From GCA-2720975 sp964467985 (GTDB lineage Bacteria; Planctomycetota; UBA1135; GCA-002686595), in the NCBI GenBank assembly GCA_964467985.1, contig CAYXTP010000003.1, forward strand, positions 1 through 64,000: a stretch of 64,000 nt of DNA, written 5' to 3'. The stretch's first letter is position 1; the number at the start of each line of letters is the position of its first letter. Shown piece after piece: positions 32,956 to 41,905 of this stretch. The position numbers and the translations under genes are program-made. Under the pieces are notes generated by a model, which ran no database searches, was not told where the DNA came from, and saw nothing but the letters and a program-made list of their open reading frames with translations.

Positions 32956-32999
32956 GGGTGCGGACCCGTGTCCGCGCCCCGGAAAGGACGATCCCTTTC
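32956..32999 (+). promoter_or_regulatory. hairpins in the leader of the glutamate dehydrogenase operon
   Basis: GGGTGCGGAC-CCGT-GTCCGCGCCC (32956-32979) can form a 10-bp stem with one G-T pair, and GAAAGG/CCTTTC follows at 32982-32999. They lie 60-100 nt before the first gdh start in a 206-nt region without other features. Possibly a structured 5' leader controlling gdh; no known riboswitch class is recognised. Confidence 0.35.
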
Positions 33000-33060
33000 G
33001 GCCCCCTCTTCACTCCCATCGAACCCGACGTTCACCGGCCCAGACGCCGGCCCGGTCCAG

Positions 33061-34347
33061 ATGTCCACTGAACCTGCAGTCGCACCCAGCCCGATCGACC
33101 CGGACGAATTCAATCCGTTTTTGTCCATGGCGCAGCAGTTCGACCGCGCCGCGGACCACTTGGAGTTGGATGAAGGCCTGCGCGAAGTGCTGCGCATGCC
33201 CAACCGCGAACTGAAAGTCTCGCTGCCGGTCATGATGGATGACGGCCGGATCAAGGTCTTCACCGGCTACAGAGTCCAACACAACTTCCTGCGCGGGCCC
33301 TGCAAAGGTGGCATCCGGTTTGCGCCCGAGGTCAACCTCGATGAAGTGCGCGCTCTCGCGGCCTGGATGACTTGGAAGTGTTCGGTAGTGAACATCCCGT
33401 TCGGAGGCGGCAAGGGGGGCGTCATCTGCGACCCGCGCGGCATGTCCAGGAATGAGCTCGAACAACTCACGCGCCGATACACGGCGGCCATCATGGACAT
33501 CCTCGGCCCGGACCGGGATGTGCCCGCCCCGGACATGAACACGGGCGAACAGACCATGGCTTGGATCATGGACACCTACTCCATGCACGTGCGCAGCACG
33601 ACGACGGCCATCGTGACAGGCAAGCCGCTGTCCATCGGAGGTAGCCGAGGACGCAAAGAGGCCACGGGCCGCGGTGTGATGATCTCCGCCAACGAGGCGC
33701 TAAAGATGAAAGGCATGCGTCCGGAAGACACACGCGTCGTGGTGCAGGGTTCGGGCAATGTGGGCGGCATCGGCGCCATGCTCATGCACCGCCAGGGCTA
33801 CCGCATCGTCAGCCTGAGCGACATGTACGGCTCGATCTACAACGATTCCGGGTTGGACGTGGCTGCTGTACTCACCTACCTGGAAGACAATGGCCGCTTG
33901 GAGGGCTTCCCTGAGGCCGAGAGCGTCAAGACCAGTGAGCAGCTCGAATTGGATTGCGAAATGCTCGTGCCCGCGGCGACCGAGAACCAGATCACGTCCC
34001 AAAATGCTGAACGCATCAAGGCTCAGCTGATTGTGGAGGGAGCTAACGGCCCGACGACCTCCATTGCCAGCCGCATGCTCGATGACCGCGGGGTCATCAT
34101 CGTGCCCGACATCCTGGCCAATGCGGGCGGCGTCACCGTCTCCTACTTTGAGTGGGTGCAAGACCGCATGGGTTATTTCTGGACCGAGGAAATCGTCAAC
34201 TCGCGCTTGGAGCAGATCATGGTCGACTCCTTCCAGGAAGTCGCCGAGACGGCTACCAAGAATTCCATCTCACTGCGCGCAGCGGCCTACATCGTTTCCA
34301 TCGATCGAGTGGCGACGGTCTATCGCATGCGCGGCATGTTTGCCTGA
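33061..34347 (+). CDS. gdhB: glutamate dehydrogenase, catalytic subunit
   Basis: A 428-residue Glu/Leu/Phe/Val dehydrogenase interconverting glutamate and 2-oxoglutarate plus ammonium with NAD(P). All key residues are present: K82 in GPCKGGIRF, K106 in MTWKC, catalytic K118 in PFGGGKGGV, D158 in PAPDMNT, and the Rossmann motif GSGNVGG. The ATG at 33061 gives the normal N-terminus; an upstream ATG at 32938 would add an atypical extension. It is followed after 9 nt by a paralogue lacking the catalytic lysine. The symbol follows the Thermus catalytic subunit by analogy. Confidence 0.93.
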   Translation: MSTEPAVAPSPIDPDEFNPFLSMAQQFDRAADHLELDEGLREVLRMPNRELKVSLPVMMDDGRIKVFTGYRVQHNFLRGPCKGGIRFAPEVNLDEVRALAAWMTWKCSVVNIPFGGGKGGVICDPRGMSRNELEQLTRRYTAAIMDILGPDRDVPAPDMNTGEQTMAWIMDTYSMHVRSTTTAIVTGKPLSIGGSRGRKEATGRGVMISANEALKMKGMRPEDTRVVVQGSGNVGGIGAMLMHRQGYRIVSLSDMYGSIYNDSGLDVAAVLTYLEDNGRLEGFPEAESVKTSEQLELDCEMLVPAATENQITSQNAERIKAQLIVEGANGPTTSIASRMLDDRGVIIVPDILANAGGVTVSYFEWVQDRMGYFWTEEIVNSRLEQIMVDSFQEVAETATKNSISLRAAAYIVSIDRVATVYRMRGMFA

Positions 34348-34356
34348 GATTCGGTC

Positions 34357-35670
34357 ATGATTGAGAGTGCTTCCAGCCCGGACGATCTCACCACGGCGGA
34401 CCTGCCCAAGACGCCTCTGCTCGACGACGAGACTCCGTTCGCCACGATGATGGCGAGCTTCGACAACGCGGCCCAGCGTTTGGGTCTCGATGAAGCCGAG
34501 TACCGTGTCTTACGCCAGTCGGACCGCGAAGTGGCGGTTTCGATTCCGGTCGCCTTGGACGACGGCAACGTGGCAGTCTTCGACGGCTACCGCATTCAGC
34601 ACAGTCAAGGGTTGGGACCGTTCATGGGCCCGCTGCGCATTCATGCCGACTTGCGTATCGATGAACTGCGCGCCTTGGCCGCTTGGATGACTTGGAAGTG
34701 CGCCATCTTGGGTGTGCCTTTTGGTGGTTCAGCCGGTGGCATCCGCATGGACCAACACGCGCACAGCGCTGGCGAGCTCGAACGGACAGTGCGCCGATAC
34801 ACCGCCAATTTATTGGGCGACATCGGGCCTGAGCACGACATCTTCTCTCCGGACGTCTACGCCGACCAACAGGTCATGGCTTGGATCCTGGACACGATCT
34901 CGATCCACGAGCGTCACACGGCCAACCCCTCGGTGACGGGCAAGCCCAAGGAGATGGCCGGCACGGTCGCCAGTGAAGACGCCGTGGCCCGCGGGCTGTT
35001 CGCGATCCTGCGCCTGGCCATGGCTCACTTCCAGCTGGGCGGTAGTGGACAGGACATCATGATTCAGGGAACAGGCACGGTGGGAGGCCACCTGGCGCGA
35101 CTGCTGCACGCAGCTGGGCGCCCGGTGATTGGCCTGTCCGACGTCCACGGTGGGCTGGTCAACCGCAAGGGCCTCGACATCCCTGCCTTGCTTGAGCACC
35201 GCCAACGGCACGGATCCCTGCTCGGCGTCAGCGGCGACTTCGAACGCATGACAGGCAAGGAGTTCATGTCCCAGCCCTGCGACGTGCTCGTGCCCTGCGC
35301 CGTGGCGAACGCGATCCACTCCAACAATGCCGAGTTGGTGGAGGCCAAGTTGATCGTTGAGGGAGCCCACGGGCCTACGTCCGTGCGCGCTGACCGAATC
35401 CTGCAAGATCGCGGGATCCCCGTGGTGCCCGACATCTTGGCCAACGGTGGCGGGGTGGTGCTCTCCTATTTCGAATGGGTTCAAAATCGGCAGGGCTTGG
35501 CCTGGCTGGAACCCGTCATCGATGGACGCCTGAAGCGTTTCATGTCCGAAGCCTGGAACGCCACGCGCGGATTGCAGGAGCGTGAGGAGGTCGACCTGCG
35601 CGTCGCGGCCCACCTGTTGGCGGTGGAGCGCGTGGCCGAGGCAGACCGTCAGCGCGGGCTCTACGCCTGA
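34357..35670 (+). CDS. gdhA: glutamate dehydrogenase paralogue lacking catalytic Lys, likely regulatory subunit
   Basis: A 437-residue paralogue of the preceding gene, alignable along its length. K114 (MTWKC), D166 (SPDVYAD) and the NAD motif GTGTVGG are kept, but the substrate-binding Lys is M90 (GPFMGPLRI) and the catalytic Lys is A126 (PFGGSAGGI). It should be unable to catalyse the normal reaction. In Thermus thermophilus a tandem GdhA-GdhB pair forms a hetero-oligomer in which the inactive GdhA regulates the active GdhB; the same arrangement is proposed here. It overlaps the end of the convergent permease gene by 10 nt. Confidence 0.9.
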   Translation: MIESASSPDDLTTADLPKTPLLDDETPFATMMASFDNAAQRLGLDEAEYRVLRQSDREVAVSIPVALDDGNVAVFDGYRIQHSQGLGPFMGPLRIHADLRIDELRALAAWMTWKCAILGVPFGGSAGGIRMDQHAHSAGELERTVRRYTANLLGDIGPEHDIFSPDVYADQQVMAWILDTISIHERHTANPSVTGKPKEMAGTVASEDAVARGLFAILRLAMAHFQLGGSGQDIMIQGTGTVGGHLARLLHAAGRPVIGLSDVHGGLVNRKGLDIPALLEHRQRHGSLLGVSGDFERMTGKEFMSQPCDVLVPCAVANAIHSNNAELVEAKLIVEGAHGPTSVRADRILQDRGIPVVPDILANGGGVVLSYFEWVQNRQGLAWLEPVIDGRLKRFMSEAWNATRGLQEREEVDLRVAAHLLAVERVAEADRQRGLYA

Positions 35671-36491
35671 TCCCCTCGCGCGCGCCAGCTATCGAGTCCA
35701 AAGCGCAGGGCGGCGAAGAGCAGGATTCCTCCCAGCCCCGATCGGCCTACGCTCGCCACGCCTTCGAGGTGCACCAACTGCACGCCCAGCACCGCACCCG
35801 CCGCAGCCCCCGCGCCGAACCAACGCCCCACCCGCCAATCCACCCAGCCCGTCTTGCGGTACAAGAGGAGGCTGCGACTCGAACTCACGACAGCCGTCGC
35901 CAGGCTGGCCGCGCGCGCACCGAGGAACCCGATTCCGGGCAGGACCAAGTCCAGGGCCGGCACCATCACCAGTCCCCCGCCGATCCCGAGCATGGGCACC
36001 AAAATCCCTGCCAGCAGGCCAATCGCCACCACAACCCACACCTGTGAGACGGCCAGTTCGAAGCCCTCGGTGTCTGCGTTCACGGGCGCCGCGCCCCCGT
36101 TCAGAGCCGCGTGCACACCCAGACCGATAAACAGCACACAGAAGAGCAGCTTCAAACGCTGTACGTTCAAGCGCTTGATCAGCTCAAAACCCAAGCGCGT
36201 CCCAGCTAGAACTCCCGCAACCAAACACGCGACCACCTCCAGGTTGAGCGCGCTACTCGAGTGCAAGGCCTCCGTGGCGGTGGACGAAATCGAAACACAC
36301 CAAACGAGGCACAAGACCGTAGCGACGGCTCGCTTCAGGGGCACGCCAAAGAGGTAGTGCAGGACGGGCACAGCGAAAGCCCCGCCACCGATGCCGCACA
36401 TGGAGCTGAGCGAGGAGATGACAAACCCCAACCCAAAGAGCACTGGACCTGGCAGTTGCCGGGTCGTGTCCCCCTCCGAGGCAACGCTCAA
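35661..36491 (-). CDS. TauE/SafE-family membrane permease
   Basis: A 276-residue protein with about eight membrane segments in two homologous halves, each starting with a Gly-rich motif: CGIGGGAFAVPVL and LGIGGGLVMVPAL. The family exports or imports sulfite, sulfonates and related anions; substrate is not readable from sequence. The TTG at 36491 overlaps the hldE stop as TTGA and has AGAGGGG 7 nt upstream, so it is preferred to an ATG at 36647 that would lie deep inside hldE. Confidence 0.85.
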   Translation of the reverse strand: MSVASEGDTTRQLPGPVLFGLGFVISSLSSMCGIGGGAFAVPVLHYLFGVPLKRAVATVLCLVWCVSISSTATEALHSSSALNLEVVACLVAGVLAGTRLGFELIKRLNVQRLKLLFCVLFIGLGVHAALNGGAAPVNADTEGFELAVSQVWVVVAIGLLAGILVPMLGIGGGLVMVPALDLVLPGIGFLGARAASLATAVVSSSRSLLLYRKTGWVDWRVGRWFGAGAAAGAVLGVQLVHLEGVASVGRSGLGGILLFAALRFGLDSWRARGDQA

Positions 36492-38053
36492 TCCGCGCCG
36501 CCCCTCTCGGGACCCGGGCCCTCGTGTTGGGAGTCGCCGCCCACGGGCTGGGTTGCGTTGCGCAGCACCGATTCGATCACAGCCGTAGTCGAACGGCCGG
36601 CAAGCAGAGGAGCCAGGATCACGCGCCCCCCATTGGACTCCACCCATTCGCGACCAACCACGCCCTTGTCCGCCCAGTCTTCACCCTTCACTAGCACGTC
36701 GGGCGTCACTTGTTGGATTAATTCGAGCGGCGTATCCGTATCAAAGGCCACGACACCGCCTACGGCTTCCAGGGCCGAGAGTACAGCCATGCGGTCGGCC
36801 AGAGGATGAATCGGACGGCCCTCACCCTTGAGCCGTGCGATGCTGGCATCGGAGTTGACTCCAACCAAAAGAACATCTCCCTGTGAGCGGGCGAACCCCA
36901 GATACTGAACGTGGCCGGCGTGCAACACGTCAAAGCAACCGTTGGTGAAGACAACCCGACGGCCTTCCTGTTTCCAAGCGGCGACTCGCTCAGCCAGGTT
37001 AGACGGGTCGAGAACTTTGGGGAGGAACTGTTGAGGGGACTGAACGGGCGTACTCGCAGCTACGGGACCTCTCAGGCTCTCCAGGAGTTCCGAGCGCTGC
37101 ACCGCATGGGCTCCTAGCTTGCCGACGACGATGCCGGCCGCCTGGTTGGCCAAGGCCACGGCAGGCTCCAGCTCCCAGCCCTCAGCCAGACAGATCGCGA
37201 GCAGGGCCACGACCGTGTCTCCCGCTCCCGTCACGTCGTACACGGCGCGCGCCACGGTTGGAAGGCAACCCTCGGGTCCACGCTGGCCGTCGCGGTCCCC
37301 ATCGCGGAAATAGATTCCCCGCGGACCGAGGGTGATCACGACCTTGTCGAGTTGAACCGTGTCCTTGAGCCAATCTCCGGCCGAGATAATCGACGGGTCG
37401 GAGTCCAATGCCCATCCAACGGCGAGCTCGGCCTCGCGCCGGTTGGGAGTGAGCAAGGTGGCTCCAGCGTAACGCGAGTAGTCCGCGCCCTTGGGATCGA
37501 CGAGTACGGGGACCCCTTGAGCACGGGCGTAGGTCAGGATGAATTGCAACAACTCGGGCGGCAAAGTTCCCTTGCCGTAGTCCGAAAGCACGAGCGCGTC
37601 GGTCTCCTGCAAGCGCTGCTCCAAGCAGGTGCGCATGGCCTGCAACACGCTACCCTCAATCGCTCTCGGATCTTCCCAATCCACGCGCAGCATCTGGTGC
37701 ACACCACTGAGCATGCGTGACTTCTGGATGGTTGGTTTTGACTCGTCCCGCACCAGATCTGCACGGATCCCCAGTTCATCCAGGATGCTCTGGATCATGC
37801 TTCCAGGGCGGTCGTCCCCCACGACGCCGATGACGTGTACGCGCGCTTCCATGCTGGCCAGGTTCACGGCCACATTGCCCGCTCCTCCCAAGCGGTGCTC
37901 GCTGGACTCGGCTGCCAGCACAGGAATCGGCGCCTCCGGTGAGATGCGCCGCACCTCACCGGACACGTAGCGGTCCATGATCAAATCGCCAACCACCAGC
38001 ACACGCGGCTGGCCGAGGTTCTGAAGCTGTTGGGCTAGGTTCGAGGCAGACAT
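36488..38053 (-). CDS. hldE: bifunctional heptose 7-phosphate kinase / heptose 1-phosphate adenylyltransferase
   Basis: A 521-residue two-domain enzyme of ADP-heptose synthesis for the LPS core. Domain 1 (to about 330) is a PfkB-type kinase: VLVVGDLIMDRYVSG at the start and VTGAGDTVVA near its end. Domain 2 (about 360-500) is a cytidylyltransferase-like adenylyltransferase: FTNGCFDVLHAGHVQYL and KGEDWADKGVVG. The C-terminus has a short charged tail. It lies in the lpxK, acyltransferase, hldE run, each gene close to the next. Confidence 0.95.
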   Translation of the reverse strand: MSASNLAQQLQNLGQPRVLVVGDLIMDRYVSGEVRRISPEAPIPVLAAESSEHRLGGAGNVAVNLASMEARVHVIGVVGDDRPGSMIQSILDELGIRADLVRDESKPTIQKSRMLSGVHQMLRVDWEDPRAIEGSVLQAMRTCLEQRLQETDALVLSDYGKGTLPPELLQFILTYARAQGVPVLVDPKGADYSRYAGATLLTPNRREAELAVGWALDSDPSIISAGDWLKDTVQLDKVVITLGPRGIYFRDGDRDGQRGPEGCLPTVARAVYDVTGAGDTVVALLAICLAEGWELEPAVALANQAAGIVVGKLGAHAVQRSELLESLRGPVAASTPVQSPQQFLPKVLDPSNLAERVAAWKQEGRRVVFTNGCFDVLHAGHVQYLGFARSQGDVLLVGVNSDASIARLKGEGRPIHPLADRMAVLSALEAVGGVVAFDTDTPLELIQQVTPDVLVKGEDWADKGVVGREWVESNGGRVILAPLLAGRSTTAVIESVLRNATQPVGGDSQHEGPGPERGGAD

Positions 38054-38063
38054 GTGGAGGATC

Positions 38064-39038
38064 TTAGCTCACGAGCGGGAGGTCCTTGTAGCGATCGTGC
38101 AACCAGAAATACTGCTCGGGACAGGCCAGGATCAAGCGTTCGCTCTCGCGATTCACGAGCTCCATCACCTGGGCGGCATCCAGGCCCTTCAGATCGTCGG
38201 GGAAGACCACCCGACTGAATACCAAACGATAGGGCCGCGGACCCTCCTGGAGATAGCAGGCCACGAACACGAGCGGAGCCTGCACCCGTCGTACGAGCAC
38301 GCCAGCGCTGCGATCGCAGGCGGCCGGGCGCCCAAAGAATGGGGCGATGATCGGTCTCTGCCGGGCGCGATGGTCGAGCAACATCATCACGGCCCCTCCA
38401 GCCCGCACGACTTTGGGGACGGCCTGCATGGCTCCCCTGCGTGGAATCATCACCCCACCGGACAGCGTCCGTTGCCGGTCCATGTGCTCGCCCAGGTACG
38501 CATTGCGCGGTGACTTGCCAACGGCGTAGAAAGGAGACAGGCCCATGCTGGAGAGTGGGATCCCGAGGGCCTCCCAGATGCCCACGTGCGCGGTGATCAC
38601 CAGCGCTCCCTGCTCCGCGGCCAAGACTTCGTCCAGTCCCTCGCAAGCCTCGACATCAAAATGATCGCCGAGGCGTTGTCCCACGAGGCGCCCCATCGAC
38701 GCGCTCTCGATCGCCACTCGCGGAAGGTGACGCCAGGCGCAGGCGACAAGCTCCTCTACTCGCTCGGGAGGAGCAGCGGGCAAAGCCGTTCGGATGAACT
38801 CACGGGCGGCGCAGGAGTGCCTGCGGTCCGCACCTCTGGCGATTCCCGCCAGGGTTTTGATCCACGCGTTCTGCATGGGGCCAGGCAGCTTCAAGCCCAA
38901 CGCAATCGCCGAGCGGGCGCCCATGGACTCGAGCCAGGCACCTGGTCCGCGGCGGCTGCGTCGGCTAACCGGCGCGTCGACCTCGTAATGCTCCCCGCGC
39001 GAGATCTTCAGCTCCAGATCTTCGAAGGGCTCAACCAT
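38064..39038 (-). CDS. lipid A biosynthesis acyltransferase (LpxL/LpxM family)
   Basis: A 324-residue membrane-associated enzyme that would add secondary acyl chains to lipid A. The HxxxxE catalytic motif is present as TAHVGIWEALG; other blocks are YAVGKSPRN, GVMIPRRGAM, LLDHRA and a C-terminal EQYFWLHDRYKD like the WxHxR block of the family. Which position is acylated cannot be told. The ATG at 39038 overlaps the lpxK end by 8 nt; a start at 39146 would overlap by 116 nt. Confidence 0.9.
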   Translation of the reverse strand: MVEPFEDLELKISRGEHYEVDAPVSRRSRRGPGAWLESMGARSAIALGLKLPGPMQNAWIKTLAGIARGADRRHSCAAREFIRTALPAAPPERVEELVACAWRHLPRVAIESASMGRLVGQRLGDHFDVEACEGLDEVLAAEQGALVITAHVGIWEALGIPLSSMGLSPFYAVGKSPRNAYLGEHMDRQRTLSGGVMIPRRGAMQAVPKVVRAGGAVMMLLDHRARQRPIIAPFFGRPAACDRSAGVLVRRVQAPLVFVACYLQEGPRPYRLVFSRVVFPDDLKGLDAAQVMELVNRESERLILACPEQYFWLHDRYKDLPLVS

Positions 39039-40128
39039 GGAGACCGGCATGCAGGGCGTCGCGCTGCGTGCGACCCGTCGGGGCAGGCAGAGCATCGAGG
39101 AGGGCGTGCAGCACGGGCTCGCCCTCAAGCAGGGCAAACTCCACATCCAAGACGTGTACTGGCAGTCCCGAGTTCTCCAGTTTCACGCCGTCCTTGGCCG
39201 TCGCTAGCACGGGCCGTTGCCCAAGGCCTTTCAAGTCGTCGGCCGTAAAGGCGTGGTGATCCGGGAAATTGCGGATCTCTACAGGCCTGGCTCCCAGGCC
39301 CCTCACGCTGTGGCCAAAGGCCTCTGGATTGCCGATGCCAGAAACCAGATCCACATCCAGGCCTTCGAGCGTGGGCAACCCGCGGGGCAACCACTGGCCG
39401 TTCTCCAGCGAACGCAGGCCGACTGGACGATGGCGTGCTAGCGCGACCCCTACGCCCGGTGCCAGGACTTGCAGTTCTTGCTTGAGGGTGTTGAGCCGCG
39501 ACGGCTCCAGCGCATCGCTGCGGGTAATGACAATCAGATCCGCTCGCCTGAGGGCGCGCGGAGATTCTCTGAGTAGGCCGCGTGGCAAGTGGGCGCAAAC
39601 TGGCAGGCCGCCCTGCGGAGGTGCCGGCAGGCCCCAGGGCCGAGTCGCGTCGACGAGCACGATGTCCACCTGGCGACCCAAACGCCGATGCTGGAACCCG
39701 TCGTCCAAGATGATCCAGTCCACAGCCTGGCGCTCCAGCGTCTGCCCGCCCGCCACTCGATCCACTGCCTGGACGTGCGGCACCTCGGGCAGTAGCTGAG
39801 CAAGCAGCTGACCCTCGTCGTTGATCTCTCCGGGACGGCTCTTGTAACCGCGCGAGAGGATTCCAGGCCTCATCCCTCGGGCCAGTGCTTCGCGTGCCAA
39901 CCAGACGGTCATGGGTGTCTTGCCCGTTCCCCCCGCCGACAAGTTACCCACGCTGATCACCGGGGTGTCCAACTTGTGGGTGGAAAGGACACGGCGGTCG
40001 TAGAGCCAGCCTCTAAATTGAGCGGCCGCGCCGAACACGGCGGCCGGCGCGCGTAGGCATTCCACAAGTCCCCCTCGACGGGCGAGGGCCCGATCTGCGC
40101 GGCGGGGAGCTTCAGACCCCGGGGACAT
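39031..40128 (-). CDS. lpxK: tetraacyldisaccharide 4'-kinase LpxK
   Basis: A 365-residue inner-membrane kinase that phosphorylates the lipid A disaccharide at the 4' position. The P-loop is VGNLSAGGTGKTPMTVWLA; other family blocks are ILSRGY, WIILDDGFQHRRL and the C-terminal FPDHHAFTADDL. The N-terminus carries the usual membrane-binding helix region. It is followed by the acyltransferase and hldE and preceded by a small omega-subunit gene. Confidence 0.95.
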   Translation of the reverse strand: MSPGSEAPRRADRALARRGGLVECLRAPAAVFGAAAQFRGWLYDRRVLSTHKLDTPVISVGNLSAGGTGKTPMTVWLAREALARGMRPGILSRGYKSRPGEINDEGQLLAQLLPEVPHVQAVDRVAGGQTLERQAVDWIILDDGFQHRRLGRQVDIVLVDATRPWGLPAPPQGGLPVCAHLPRGLLRESPRALRRADLIVITRSDALEPSRLNTLKQELQVLAPGVGVALARHRPVGLRSLENGQWLPRGLPTLEGLDVDLVSGIGNPEAFGHSVRGLGARPVEIRNFPDHHAFTADDLKGLGQRPVLATAKDGVKLENSGLPVHVLDVEFALLEGEPVLHALLDALPAPTGRTQRDALHAGLHG

Positions 40129-40154
40129 GTTGGCCTCGCCTGGCGGCGACGCGC

Positions 40155-40406
40155 CTACTCCTCCTCAGAGGAGTCGCCCGAGCGGGAATCCCCCAGGCCT
40201 TCACCCATGCCTTCCTCGTCGGGAATGAGCTCGATCAATCCACGTTCCATTTCGAGGAAAGCGATGCGGATCGGGTTCGTCTCACGGGTGTCGATCAGGG
40301 GAGCAGCTCCACGAATCAGCTCACGCACGCGCTTTTGAAGCAAAGCGGTCTTGTGAAACGATCCCTGGACGGATTGCTGCAAACGCTGGGGGAGGGTCAA
40401 ATCCAT
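40155..40406 (-). CDS. rpoZ: DNA-directed RNA polymerase omega subunit
   Basis: An 83-residue protein matching omega in its core: KTALLQKRVRELIRGAAPLI followed by NPIRIAFLEMERGLIEL. Omega helps assemble the beta' subunit. The C-terminal 20 residues are acidic. The gene is usually found near gmk or coaBC; here it precedes lpxK by 26 nt. The 155-nt stretch upstream (40407-40561) shows no gene. Confidence 0.75.
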   Translation of the reverse strand: MDLTLPQRLQQSVQGSFHKTALLQKRVRELIRGAAPLIDTRETNPIRIAFLEMERGLIELIPDEEGMGEGLGDSRSGDSSEEE

Positions 40407-40561
40407 GGGTGTGATCGGCGGGCTTCAGCAGGCTGGCCCCAGCAGTCAGAGTGCGCTGGGCCGAGCGGTGCCAAATGGGAATTCAGGGAAAGCTCGAACC
40501 GCCCAGTCTACGCCGAGCCAGCCACGGGAGACAACCCCACCGGGGCGCTCCCCTCCCTATT

Positions 40562-41788
40562 TTAGGTCCGCTCGAGAGGCCGCAGGGGATTGGCCCCTGA
40601 GAGGGTGCAGTGGGCCAGGTCCGCTGGCCGGTGCTCCTCATTCCAGCGGGCCTGCCATGGCAGCAGCACATCCGTTGCGAACTCAAGTGCTGCCAAATTG
40701 TGACGCGCGTCTCGGCCGCGCACGCGCTGCAGGCTCAGGGACTCGGGCAACTCCAGGTACAGATGGACGTCACAAAGGGACCGCAGGCGCGGATCCAGGA
40801 GCATGGCTCCCTCGAGAATCCTCAGGGACGAGCCGGAGGGCTGGGCTAGGCGTTGCTGAAGAGCTGCCAGGTCGTACGCCTGGCTGAGAGGATCCTCAGC
40901 CCTGCGATCGGGAGCCACGCGCACCGACTCCAACTCGATCCTCTCTACTTCCCGCCCAGCAAGTTGCGCCAAATCCTTGGCCAAGAGCGTCTTGCCCGCA
41001 CACAGGTCTCCGCTGATCCCAAGCGTGATCCCGCGACGGTCGCGAAGCTCAGGAACGAGCTCCTGCAGCAGGGTTCGCAGATCCGCTGCCCGCTTGCCGA
41101 GCAGCTCTGGCAAGTCCGCCATGCTGGCCAAGACACCCTGGGCGGCCACATGTTCCCCGGCGATTGCGTAGCCGTCGGCGACGTGGATGTGGGGCAAGCC
41201 GTTCGCCCAAGCCGCATCTCGATCACCCTCCCTGTCCCCCACCATCAGCGCGCGGCGCGTGTCAAAGACCGCCAGCAGGTCTTCGATCATGTCGCTCTTG
41301 TCGCGCACCCTGGGCGAGTGCAGGCAGCGAGCCTCGTCGATCCAGCGCGCCAAGCCCAGATCACCCACAATCTGATCCAAGTAGCGGGCCGAGCAATTGC
41401 TTGCGATACCGATGCGCAGGCCAGCTGCGTGCAGGCACTCTAAAGTGGACTCCACCCCGGGCAGGAAGGCTGCTCGACCCTGTGCCAGGTACGCATGCTC
41501 GGCTTCGACGCAGCGCTGCAGGACGTGATGTCGGGCTGCACCGTCCAGATCGGGCAACAGGCGCGCCACGCCCGCCTCCAGTTCACCGCCGACGAGGGAC
41601 ATCCACTGCTCGGCGGTCGGGACCTGGCGACGAATGCCGAGCTCTTTGAAGGCACGGGCAGCACCTTCCTCAGCCGCCTGGGGCCAGTAGCGGTCGGTTG
41701 CGATCAGTGTCCCGTCCAGATCGAAGATCACGGCCTGCCAGGCGAATTCGATCGGGGGCGCATCGCGCGCGGGAACACCACTGTCCAT
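40562..41788 (-). CDS. HAD phosphatase fused to a uridine-kinase-like P-loop domain
   Basis: A 408-residue two-domain protein. Residues about 15-225 are a HAD hydrolase of the beta-phosphoglucomutase/Gph type: AVIFDLDGTLI (nucleophile Asp), IASNCSARY and LMVGDREGDRDAA. Residues about 255-400 resemble a uridine/panthothenate-kinase-like NTPase: Walker A GISGDLCAGKTLLAKD and LRILEGAMLLDPRLRSLCD. The order (phosphatase then kinase) suggests opposing or coupled activity on one sugar or nucleoside phosphate, but no substrate can be assigned. Confidence 0.8.
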   Translation of the reverse strand: MDSGVPARDAPPIEFAWQAVIFDLDGTLIATDRYWPQAAEEGAARAFKELGIRRQVPTAEQWMSLVGGELEAGVARLLPDLDGAARHHVLQRCVEAEHAYLAQGRAAFLPGVESTLECLHAAGLRIGIASNCSARYLDQIVGDLGLARWIDEARCLHSPRVRDKSDMIEDLLAVFDTRRALMVGDREGDRDAAWANGLPHIHVADGYAIAGEHVAAQGVLASMADLPELLGKRAADLRTLLQELVPELRDRRGITLGISGDLCAGKTLLAKDLAQLAGREVERIELESVRVAPDRRAEDPLSQAYDLAALQQRLAQPSGSSLRILEGAMLLDPRLRSLCDVHLYLELPESLSLQRVRGRDARHNLAALEFATDVLLPWQARWNEEHRPADLAHCTLSGANPLRPLERT

Positions 41789-41905
41789 GGGCGCACCCTA
41801 CGACCTGATTCCTGTGGATCCAATCTCGGGCGCGGCCCTGCCGCGAGCGAGAACCAGGTGCCAGCCCTCGGATCGCTGCGCGGGGCCCCGTAGGATGCTC
41901 GCCCC

